Below are positions 50,676 to 57,660 of a stretch of DNA of 64,000 nt, one piece after another. The notes under the pieces were generated by a model. The model saw only the letters and a program-made list of their open reading frames with translations, did not search any database and was not told the origin of the DNA. The translations under genes were made by a program, and so were the position numbers. Each line of letters begins with the position of its first letter. Position 1 is the first letter of the stretch. The DNA is from a virus, in the IMG/VR virus record IMGVR_UViG_3300012931_000018, positions 1-64,000 of that record. One strand, 5' to 3'.

Positions 50676-52364
50676 ATGGATAACTTAAATTCAAAAAATA
50701 TTCTTAATGGAAGACCTAAATATATTGAAAATATTGAAAATGATATTGAATCGTTTACAGGCAATATAAATTTATTCATTTCATGGTATAATGAAAAAGA
50801 TGAAAATAGAAAAAAAGAATTTATTAATTGTTTGTTAAAAAATATTTCAAATCGATATATAAACAAAATATATTTATTTGTTGAAAATAATTGTGAATGT
50901 GATTTTATAGAAGATAAAATTGAAAAAATATTTATCGATAAAAGAATAACATATTTAGATGCCTTTACATTTATAAATTCAATAACAAATAAAAATGATA
51001 TTAATATTTTATCTAATACTGATATTTATTTCGATGAAACTATAAAATTTGTATTTAACAAAATTGATTCTAATAAAGTTTTTTGTTTAACAAGATGGGA
51101 TATATTATCTAATGGTAAAATTGAATTTCACAATAGGCGTGATAGTCAAGATGCTTGGATATTTTATGGGAGTATAAAAAATAATATTCAATGCAATTTT
51201 AATTTAGGAATTCCTGGATGTGATAATAAGATAGCATATGAATTAGAAAAATCTGGATATTCTATTTTTAATCCAAGTTTATCTATTAAAATATTGCATA
51301 TCCATACAAGTAATATAAGAAATTATTCAAATAACACTCCAAAACTTTCAAGACCTTATCAGTTTATTTCACCTTGTACAATTGATTCTATAAAAAGTAA
51401 TAGAAAAAAGATATTGCATATAGGTCTGAATTTTGAAGGTCAACAAACTTTGACTAAAGCACTTAAAATGATGGGTGAATATATTTATATAAATTGGAGA
51501 AAAAAAGTTGATGAAATAGGTATTATAAATTTTAATAAATTTTTAATTCAAGCTATTAGAAATATAGAACCTGATTTTGTTTTTATGCAAATACAAACGC
51601 CGGATATAATATTACCAGCATCAATAATCAAAATAAATGAATTTAATAAAGTTCCAATATTAAATTGGAATGGAGATATCAGAAAACAAACTCCATTATG
51701 GATGTTAGAATTGGCAAAAGTAAGTGATAATATTCATACAGCTTTTACAAATGGTAGGGATATTAAAACATTCAAAATGAATGGCATTAATAATGTTCAT
51801 TATATACAAATTGGTTTCGAAGAAAATATTTATAATGCTGATGTTAAGCCAATGCAAAATGTACCAAAAATAATTTTTACTGGTTCATATTATGGTGATC
51901 ATTTTCCTTTATCTGAATTAAGATTAGAAATGTTTAATAAATTGAAAAGTTCATTTGGTTCTAATTTTATGGCATATGGTGGAAATTGGAAAAAAATGGG
52001 TGGTAACGATTCTTTGACTCCAAAAGATACTGCATCATTATATAAAGGTGCAGAAATAATAATATCCGTTAATAATATAAATGCTTTCAGATATACATCG
52101 GATAGATTGCTTAATATACTTGGAACAAATTCATTTTGTTTGGCTAATTATGTGGATGGTTTGAATTTGGATTTTCAAAATAATAAGCATTTAGTTTATT
52201 GGAATAATATTGATGAACTTATTGATTTGATAAAAGAATATTCTAAAAGTGAAAATAAAAATAAAAGACAAGAAATTGCATACAATGGTATGACTGAAGT
52301 TTGGTCAAATCATAGATGGCTTAATCGTATTGAACAAATGAAAACTGAAATATTGAAATGGTAA
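50676..52364 (+). CDS. two-domain glycosyltransferase (GT-A-like plus CgeB-like GT-B), 562 aa
   Basis: The ATG follows the previous stop with no gap. The N-terminal 230 residues resemble a GT-A nucleotide-sugar fold (I-N-L-F-I-S-W-Y-N-E, then I-L-S-N-T-D-I-Y-F-D with a D-x-D-like centre and R-D-S-Q-D-A-W). The C-terminal part (from about residue 245) begins K-I-L-H-I-G-L-N-F-E-G-Q and includes W-N-G-D-I-R and K-G-A-E-I-I-I-S-V-N, as in CgeB/DUF3880-type group 1 glycosyltransferases. With the preceding enzyme it probably builds one glycan. Acceptor unknown. Confidence 0.75.
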   Translation: MDNLNSKNILNGRPKYIENIENDIESFTGNINLFISWYNEKDENRKKEFINCLLKNISNRYINKIYLFVENNCECDFIEDKIEKIFIDKRITYLDAFTFINSITNKNDINILSNTDIYFDETIKFVFNKIDSNKVFCLTRWDILSNGKIEFHNRRDSQDAWIFYGSIKNNIQCNFNLGIPGCDNKIAYELEKSGYSIFNPSLSIKILHIHTSNIRNYSNNTPKLSRPYQFISPCTIDSIKSNRKKILHIGLNFEGQQTLTKALKMMGEYIYINWRKKVDEIGIINFNKFLIQAIRNIEPDFVFMQIQTPDIILPASIIKINEFNKVPILNWNGDIRKQTPLWMLELAKVSDNIHTAFTNGRDIKTFKMNGINNVHYIQIGFEENIYNADVKPMQNVPKIIFTGSYYGDHFPLSELRLEMFNKLKSSFGSNFMAYGGNWKKMGGNDSLTPKDTASLYKGAEIIISVNNINAFRYTSDRLLNILGTNSFCLANYVDGLNLDFQNNKHLVYWNNIDELIDLIKEYSKSENKNKRQEIAYNGMTEVWSNHRWLNRIEQMKTEILKW

Positions 52365-52381
52365 ATTATAGGAAAATTGTT

Positions 52382-53170
52382 ATGAATGAAAATAGAATAA
52401 ATGTGTTTCATCATCAATCACCTAACTTTGGTGATTATATTGCTTTGGAAATAGTTAAAAGATTAAGTGGCAAGAATGTGAAAAGTATAAATCAAAATGA
52501 TTCTGAATTTATGCAAGAACACTATGTAACAACAGGAAGTATATTAACTCAAATAAATGAACATTCGATAGTATGGGGCACTGGATTAGCATTTTATTCA
52601 GATAAATTTATCAAAGCAAAAGAATTTCGTGCAGTCAGAGGTAAACTATCATTAATAAAAGTAAATGAATTAGGAATTGCTTGTCAAGTATGTGGTGACC
52701 CTGTTTTATTAACGCCGGAACTTTATAAAATATCTAAAATAGAAACAAGATATAAACTTGGTATAATACCACATTGGATAGATTATTATTCAGCAATGCT
52801 TGCATATAGAGATTGTGATGATGTATTAATAATTGATATTCTTAAAAAGCCGGAATTGATAATTGAAGATTTATTAACTTGTGAAAAAACAATATCAAGT
52901 TCATTACATGGTATTATTTTATCTCATTCATATGGCATACCTTGTCTTTGGGTAAAATTTTCAGATAAAATAATAGGTGATGATTTTAAATATCATGATT
53001 ATTTTACATCTGTTAATATTCCTATTTATAATGCTTTAGATTTGACACTTAAACAACCAATTGAAAATATAATATCTAAAATAATTAATTATGATATAGT
53101 TTTCAATAAAAAAGAATTTTTAATGTCATGTCCATTTTTATCTGATGAATGGAAAAACAAAATAAAATAA
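52382..53170 (+). CDS. polysaccharide pyruvyl transferase-like protein
   Basis: A 262-residue protein with motifs of the polysaccharide pyruvyl transferase family: N-F-G-D-Y-I-A near residue 13, the G-S-I-L and V-W-G-T-G turn, V-R-G-K-L-S, V-C-G-D-P-V-L-L, G-I-I-P-H-W and S-S-S-L-H-G-I-I-L-S-H-S-Y-G-I-P. It would add pyruvate ketals to a sugar in a surface glycan. The protein is shorter than most family members. AGGA lies 10 bases before the ATG at 52382; an earlier ATG at 52358 overlaps the previous gene. Confidence 0.82.
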   Translation: MNENRINVFHHQSPNFGDYIALEIVKRLSGKNVKSINQNDSEFMQEHYVTTGSILTQINEHSIVWGTGLAFYSDKFIKAKEFRAVRGKLSLIKVNELGIACQVCGDPVLLTPELYKISKIETRYKLGIIPHWIDYYSAMLAYRDCDDVLIIDILKKPELIIEDLLTCEKTISSSLHGIILSHSYGIPCLWVKFSDKIIGDDFKYHDYFTSVNIPIYNALDLTLKQPIENIISKIINYDIVFNKKEFLMSCPFLSDEWKNKIK

Positions 53171-53183
53171 CTTGGAGAATATT

Positions 53184-53762
53184 ATGGATGCTTTTAACAG
53201 AGATTCATTTATTAAAAAAGAATTAGGAACATTGATTGGAAAATTTGGAATAAAAACTATAATAGAAACCGGAACATATCTTGGTCAAACTACTGAGGAA
53301 TTTTCAAAAATTGTTGATAATGTTTTAACAATAGAAATTAATGAAAGTTATTATGCATCATCTAAAAGCAAATTAAAAAAATATCCTAATGTTAAATGTT
53401 TGCTTGGCAGTTCACCAAATAAAATGTCAGAAATATTAAGTGCATCTGAATTAAACAAACCTGTTTTATTTTATCTTGATGCACATTGGGGAAACTATAA
53501 TCCATTAATTGATGAATTAAAAAGAATTTCATTGCATAAAATGAAGTGTTCAGTAATAGCAATTCATGATTTTAAAGTTCCTAATAAAGATTTTGGTTAT
53601 GATAATTTCCCAAATGGTGAACCATATTCTTTTGAAATTATTAAAAGTGAGATTGAAAATATCTATGGTAAAGATGGATATGAATATAAATATAATGATG
53701 TAGCAGAAGGTGCTTGTAGAGGAATAATTTATATTTATCCAAAAAAAATAAGGATATATTGA
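53184..53762 (+). CDS. SAM-dependent methyltransferase-like protein, 192 aa
   Basis: A Rossmann-type pattern is visible: I-I-E-T-G-T-Y-L-G-Q-T-T as the glycine-rich motif I, L-T-I-E-I-N-E as the acidic strand end, K-C-L-L-G-S-S, and F-Y-L-D-A-H-W-G. These resemble the class I methyltransferases that follow glycosyltransferases in polysaccharide clusters. It may methylate a sugar in the glycan made by its neighbours. GGAG lies 6 bases before the ATG at 53184; a TTG at 53172 is less likely. Confidence 0.7.
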   Translation: MDAFNRDSFIKKELGTLIGKFGIKTIIETGTYLGQTTEEFSKIVDNVLTIEINESYYASSKSKLKKYPNVKCLLGSSPNKMSEILSASELNKPVLFYLDAHWGNYNPLIDELKRISLHKMKCSVIAIHDFKVPNKDFGYDNFPNGEPYSFEIIKSEIENIYGKDGYEYKYNDVAEGACRGIIYIYPKKIRIY

Positions 53763-53763
53763 A

Positions 53764-54312
53764 ATGAAAAATAATAACACAGGATTGAGATTTAAATTTT
53801 TCTTTAAAGGTGAAAACCAAAAAGATTATAATTGGATGGATTCTGAATTCATTCGACAATTAAGAAGTAATATAAATGTAAATAAATTTTTATTTCAAAC
53901 TAAAAATATTACAAAAATAGAACAAGAATATTGGTGGGAGCATGAATATAGTAAAAATGAAAATTGGAAAATATGGATTATATATGATGAAAAAATTGAA
54001 TGCCCTATCGGCTATATAAATATGCATATCGATAGTATTGCTCATCGGAGATGTCAAGTTGATTATATTATATCGCCTGATTTTGATGAAATGAAATATG
54101 AAACTAAAATAATTAAATGGATGATAAATTCTGCTAAAAAAATTGAAATAGATATTCATAAAATATGGTTATATGTTTTCCCTGAAAATGAAAGAAAGAT
54201 AGAATTGTTAAATAAAAAATTTGGATTTGAAATTGATGGCATTATTAGAGATCATGTTTATAAAGATGGGAAATTTAGAAGTGTATATTTAATGAGTCTT
54301 TTAGTTTCTTAA
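53764..54312 (+). CDS. GNAT-family N-acetyltransferase, 182 aa
   Basis: A GNAT domain with the order F-I-R-Q-L-R-S, W-K-I-W-I-I-Y, C-P-I-G-Y-I-N-M-H-I-D, V-D-Y-I-I-S-P-D-F, then N-E-R-K-I-E-L-L-N-K-K-F-G-F-E that closes the acetyl-CoA-binding side. It resembles RimJ/RimL-like and sugar N-acetyltransferases. Its place at the end of the glycan cluster suggests it acetylates an amino sugar. It starts one base after the methyltransferase gene. Confidence 0.8.
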   Translation: MKNNNTGLRFKFFFKGENQKDYNWMDSEFIRQLRSNINVNKFLFQTKNITKIEQEYWWEHEYSKNENWKIWIIYDEKIECPIGYINMHIDSIAHRRCQVDYIISPDFDEMKYETKIIKWMINSAKKIEIDIHKIWLYVFPENERKIELLNKKFGFEIDGIIRDHVYKDGKFRSVYLMSLLVS

Positions 54313-54393
54313 AAGGTATTAAATGTGAAAGTAATTTCTGAAAATATAAACCTATAATTATATTTTAATCAGTTAATAAAAGGAAAATATAAG

Positions 54394-54993
54394 ATGGCGG
54401 TAACATTTTATGGAAGCGCTGAAAAAGCAGCAGACCTTGCTGGCGTTGATGAAACTGAAATAACAGATGAAATGATAGAGGCAATAAATTCTGTTATAGA
54501 TTCTGAAATCAGAACAGAAGGATTTACAAAAAAAGAAGTAACAGAATATTATGATATCAATGATAATAATAAAAAACAATTGATGTTAAAAAAATATCCT
54601 GTTATTATTAATACACTTGAAATAACTGATAATTGTGATGATGAAAGTTCAGGTATTGTTGATTCAGATAATTATAAAATAGATTTAGAAACTGGTATTG
54701 TTCAATTCAAATCTACTGTTGCTGCATTAACAAAAGGTTTTAAAACAGTTAAAGCGAAATATAGTCATGGTTTTGATACAGTACCTGCAATAATTATAGA
54801 ATTGGCAACATTATTGATGGCTAAATATGCAAAAGTAAAAGATCAAAATGGAGATGCTGATGGATTGGCAAGTTTCAGTGCTGGTAATTATAATGAAAGA
54901 AGGGATTTGCAATTTTTAAATGTAAATTCTGAATTCGATTCTATGATAAAAAAATTAACTGATAAAGCAAAAATACTTTATTATTTAGAATAA
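54394..54993 (+). CDS. head-tail connector (gp6/gp15-like adaptor)
   Basis: A 199-residue protein with two helical segments around a beta insertion. The N-terminal A-D-L-A-G-V-D-E-T-E-I-T-D-E and the later V-P-A-I-I-I-E-L-A-T-L-L-M-A are typical of phage adaptor proteins that bind the portal. AAGGA lies upstream. It resumes the structural module after the 9.8 kb accessory island and is followed by the usual neck genes. Confidence 0.75.
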   Translation: MAVTFYGSAEKAADLAGVDETEITDEMIEAINSVIDSEIRTEGFTKKEVTEYYDINDNNKKQLMLKKYPVIINTLEITDNCDDESSGIVDSDNYKIDLETGIVQFKSTVAALTKGFKTVKAKYSHGFDTVPAIIIELATLLMAKYAKVKDQNGDADGLASFSAGNYNERRDLQFLNVNSEFDSMIKKLTDKAKILYYLE

Positions 54994-54995
54994 TA

Positions 54996-55361
54996 ATGAA
55001 ACCTATTAGATTAAAAATATTGAATAAAAGAGTTACAATAGTATCTATTGGGAATACTATTGGATCAACAGGTTCTGTTAGTGGTGGAGATACTACTGTA
55101 TATAGCAATTTACCAATTAGAATAACAAAAGCTAAAGGTGATAACAATGTAAAAGATTTAGGCATTTCGGCTTCGAGTAATTATCTTGGTTTTATTCAAT
55201 GTGAATTAACTATAAATAATGTTGTGACTACAATTGTTATTAAAACAGGTTATATAGTTATTGATGGTTCTGTTAGATATAAAGTTGATTATGTAGATAG
55301 TGCCCCAGGTGGTCTTGAAGGACACCATCAAGAATTATATATGTCAACATTAGGAAAATAA
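54996..55361 (+). CDS. head closure / stopper protein candidate, 121 aa
   Basis: A small, mostly beta protein placed between the connector and the gp10-like neck gene, where siphoviruses code for the stopper (SPP1 gp16-like, head-tail joining). It starts 2 bases after the connector gene. Strands such as R-V-T-I-V-S-I-G and C-E-L-T-I-N-N-V and an ending Y-K-V-D-Y-V-D fit a beta barrel. The assignment is by position and predicted fold. Confidence 0.6.
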   Translation: MKPIRLKILNKRVTIVSIGNTIGSTGSVSGGDTTVYSNLPIRITKAKGDNNVKDLGISASSNYLGFIQCELTINNVVTTIVIKTGYIVIDGSVRYKVDYVDSAPGGLEGHHQELYMSTLGK

Positions 55362-55362
55362 A

Positions 55363-55791
55363 ATGGCAACTTTTACTGGAAAAGCTAATGCAAGATTTGG
55401 TTTTTATGTAGTTAATCCTAATTCTGCATTTAATAAATTATTATCATATTCAAAAAAAGTAATTGAACCAGCATTATTTATAGGATTCAAAAAAGCATTA
55501 TATGTTATAGAACGTGAAGCAGTTAGATTAATAAATCAAGGTTATTATAAACCAGCAGTTGATACAGGTCATATGAGACGTTCTGTAACATCGAAAATTC
55601 TTTATTCAACTCATAGAGAAATAGCTGGTGCTGTTGGTGTAATTGATACAAGTTATACTATTTATGTTCATGAAGGGACTTATAAAATGGAAAAGCGTCC
55701 TTTCTTGACTGATGCAGTTGAAAATAAAAAAGAAGAAATAATTGATTTATTTAGAGGAATTATAAAGACTGCTATCAAGGTGAAAAAATGA
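55363..55791 (+). CDS. HK97 gp10-like neck/tail completion protein
   Basis: A 142-residue protein with the gp10 family pattern: I-E-R-E-A-V-R-L-I followed by V-D-T-G-H-M-R-R-S-V, then a G-A-V-G-V-I-D strand, Y-T-I-Y-V-H-E-G-T and R-P-F-L-T-D-A-V. It joins head and tail. The end overlaps the next gene by 4 bases. Confidence 0.85.
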   Translation: MATFTGKANARFGFYVVNPNSAFNKLLSYSKKVIEPALFIGFKKALYVIEREAVRLINQGYYKPAVDTGHMRRSVTSKILYSTHREIAGAVGVIDTSYTIYVHEGTYKMEKRPFLTDAVENKKEEIIDLFRGIIKTAIKVKK

Positions 55792-56270
55792 ATCAAAATT
55801 ATGCAAAAGAAAATGTTATTTTAGAAGCTATAAGGACAATATTGGTTGGTGATAATGCTATATTAACAACTCAGGTGAAATCAATACACCAATATTGTGA
55901 AGATAGAATAATAAAGAAGACAGCATTTACTGAACCACCAGGCAATACATTAATAATGATGGAAATTATTCGTAGAGGTGGTCAAGATGGAATTCCATCA
56001 AGTAATTGGTTCTTAACTATAACAGCAGTTATACCAATGGATTCATTAAATGCTCAAGACATTGTAGTTGAGATGGCATCGAGAATAGAATTCTTATTAA
56101 ATAGAAAACCTGCTAATCTAAATTCTGTTGTTAGCTCAACAAAATATTTAAGATGCCGATATATAAATCATATTGGGACAATACCTGTTGATGATGATGT
56201 AAAAAAACTTTATAAAAGAGATGTTACATTTGATATTATTGTAGATGATGAAATAATGAAACTTAATTAA
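55788..56270 (+). CDS. tail terminator / tail completion protein candidate, 160 aa
   Basis: Follows the gp10-like gene with a 4-base ATGA overlap and precedes the tail tube gene, the usual place of the tail terminator. A helix-strand fold is predicted (I-L-E-A-I-R-T-I-L-V-G, W-F-L-T-I-T-A-V-I-P, V-T-F-D-I-I-V). Individual motifs are weak, so the name rests mainly on synteny. Confidence 0.6.
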   Translation: MNQNYAKENVILEAIRTILVGDNAILTTQVKSIHQYCEDRIIKKTAFTEPPGNTLIMMEIIRRGGQDGIPSSNWFLTITAVIPMDSLNAQDIVVEMASRIEFLLNRKPANLNSVVSSTKYLRCRYINHIGTIPVDDDVKKLYKRDVTFDIIVDDEIMKLN

Positions 56271-56307
56271 TTTATTAAAACAAACATTAAATAATGTGAG
56301 GTAGAAA

Positions 56308-56760
56308 ATGGCAGTTCAATTTGGTATGGCAACAATGGTTATGGGTGGAGTTGAAATAGGGTGCTTACAAAACGTAAGTATTGATTTTAGCTTCGATACA
56401 GCGGAATTATTTTGTGGTTCTGCATTATATCCAAAAGATGTAAGAACTCATACAGCACATATTACAGGTAATGCAGAATATGCTGAAATAACCGCCGTTG
56501 GATTGGAAAAAATTCTTGGAGCAACAAGAACTGGTAGTTCATTGGCATTAGATAATACTAATGCACCACAAAAATTTCAATTGGTTACTTCTTTAATAAC
56601 CGATGGAATTACTTTTTCAATAACATTTAAGAAAGTTCAATCAACTAAATTATCATTAGCATTTGCAAGAGATGGACACTTAATTCCTAATTTTGATTTT
56701 CAAGTTCAATCTGATACAGATGGTAGTGTTGCTACAATTGAAGTTGGTGATGTATCTTAA
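56308..56760 (+). CDS. major tail tube protein, 150 aa
   Basis: A beta-rich protein beginning M-A-V-Q-F-G-M-A-T-M-V-M-G-G-V-E with strands typical of siphophage tail tubes (L-Q-N-V-S-I-D-F-S-F-D, I-T-F-S-I-T-F-K-K-V) and few Lys or Cys. It lies between the tail terminator and the chaperone pair, as expected. No sheath gene is adjacent, so the tail is probably non-contractile. GAGG lies 7 bases before the ATG. Confidence 0.72.
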   Translation: MAVQFGMATMVMGGVEIGCLQNVSIDFSFDTAELFCGSALYPKDVRTHTAHITGNAEYAEITAVGLEKILGATRTGSSLALDNTNAPQKFQLVTSLITDGITFSITFKKVQSTKLSLAFARDGHLIPNFDFQVQSDTDGSVATIEVGDVS

Positions 56761-56786
56761 TAATAATTTAGCTATATGCTGATCTA

Positions 56787-56844
56787 TGCACTGGCTTAAA
56801 TGAAATCAGTTTCCTGTGTCTGAGAGTAGTTTAAGTCAGTTGCA
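56787..56844 (+). other. stem-loop between tail tube and chaperone genes
   Basis: TGCACTGGCTTAAA (56787-56800) pairs with TTTAAGTCAGTTGCA (56830-56844) to form a long stem with one bulge and one G-U pair around a 29-base loop. No T run follows directly. It may reduce read-through from the highly expressed tube gene or stabilise its mRNA 3' end. An ACACAGGAATCACAGGA sequence follows. Confidence 0.5.
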
Positions 56845-56893
56845 TTAATTTATATTAACACAGGAATCACAGGAAAATATTATTGAGGTTAAT

Positions 56894-57331
56894 ATGTCTA
56901 ACAGTGAAAAAACTCCAGCAGCATTTATCGAAGATCAAGAACAAAAGGTTAAAAATATTCTTGGCTATGGTCAAAAATTAAAAGTATTTATAGGGAAAAA
57001 TGAAAAAAATGAAGATGAATTCAAAGAATATCATTTTTGTCCAGTTTCATTATCGGATATTCCTGACTTAACTAAATCATTAAATGAATTTGGTAAGACT
57101 GCTAAAAATAAAAATTGGACAAAAGAATCATTAGAAACTGTTGCTAAAATTATTCAACTTAGTCTTAAAAGAGCACATGGTGAAATCCAAATTGATACAT
57201 TATTAAATGAATTTGATTTTGGATCATTAGCTAAAGCAGTTAGAATAGCAATAAATGTAAATGATTTTTTATCAGAGATGCAAACAATTCAGCAGACATT
57301 CGAAACCATGGACAAAATGGACAAGAAGTAG
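56894..57331 (+). CDS. tail assembly chaperone G-like protein, 145 aa
   Basis: The upstream partner of the frameshifted chaperone pair, just before the tape measure gene. It is helical and acidic with an A-F-I-E-D-Q-E-Q-K start and a C-P-V-S-L-S-D-I-P-D segment. The frame ends at TAG 57329-57331. A T-TTT-TTA slippery heptamer at 57265-57271 allows a share of ribosomes to continue in the -1 frame. GAGG lies 7 bases before the ATG. Confidence 0.8.
   Translation: MSNSEKTPAAFIEDQEQKVKNILGYGQKLKVFIGKNEKNEDEFKEYHFCPVSLSDIPDLTKSLNEFGKTAKNKNWTKESLETVAKIIQLSLKRAHGEIQIDTLLNEFDFGSLAKAVRIAINVNDFLSEMQTIQQTFETMDKMDKK
57265..57271 (+). other. -1 programmed frameshift site, T TTT TTA
   Basis: In the G frame the codons are GAT TTT TTA, so the heptamer T TTT TTA is in the correct phase for tandem slippage. 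After slipping, reading resumes at ATC (57271) in the frame that stays open to 57660. The only stop upstream in that frame is TGA at 57262-57264, so the overlap begins at the heptamer. Confidence 0.85.
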
Positions 57332-57660
57332 GGGAACAATTAGATATATATGGAATTGTTGCACTACTTTCTGAAAAAGGATGGACTATTGAATATATAA
57401 TGAACTTAACTTGGGTTCAATTGAATTGTTTGCTTAAAGGAATAGGACAAGTGAATGATATTAGAAGTAAGGAAATTGAAAAGAATAAAAATAAGAATAA
57501 AATAAAAAGTGGTAAAAAAAATAATTCAACACCAGAAATTAATGATGCTATGAGCTTGCTTACATTGCCAGGTTTTAATCTATCTAAACAAGCTAAAGAA
57601 AAGTTGATACAGATAATGAAAGATAGAAAGCAGAAAAAAGAGGAACAGAAAAATGGTTGA
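57265..57660 (+). CDS. T part of the tail assembly chaperone GT fusion
   Basis: This frame is open from just after TGA at 57262-57264 to TGA at 57658-57660 and has no well-placed start codon with a ribosome binding site. It should be made as a fusion to the first 126 residues of the G-like protein, giving a product of about 255 residues. The T part is W-T-I-E-Y-I-M-N-L-T-W-V-Q-L then a Lys-rich linker and a final helical K-L-I-Q-I-M-K-D-R-K. The fusion recruits tape measure and tube proteins. An internal ATG at 57400 is probably not used. Confidence 0.78.
   Translation, partial: FFIRDANNSADIRNHGQNGQEVGEQLDIYGIVALLSEKGWTIEYIMNLTWVQLNCLLKGIGQVNDIRSKEIEKNKNKNKIKSGKKNNSTPEINDAMSLLTLPGFNLSKQAKEKLIQIMKDRKQKKEEQKNG

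Noticed and set aside
53550-54159. Several minus-strand Phe/Ile/Tyr-rich frames opposite the methyltransferase and GNAT genes
   Set aside because: Their composition is that expected from reading AT-rich coding DNA backwards, and both plus-strand genes have recognised motifs.
57400-57660. Independent gene starting at ATG 57400
   Set aside because: The ATG has no good ribosome binding site, and the frame extends upstream to a correctly phased slippery heptamer, so it is the T part of a frameshift fusion.
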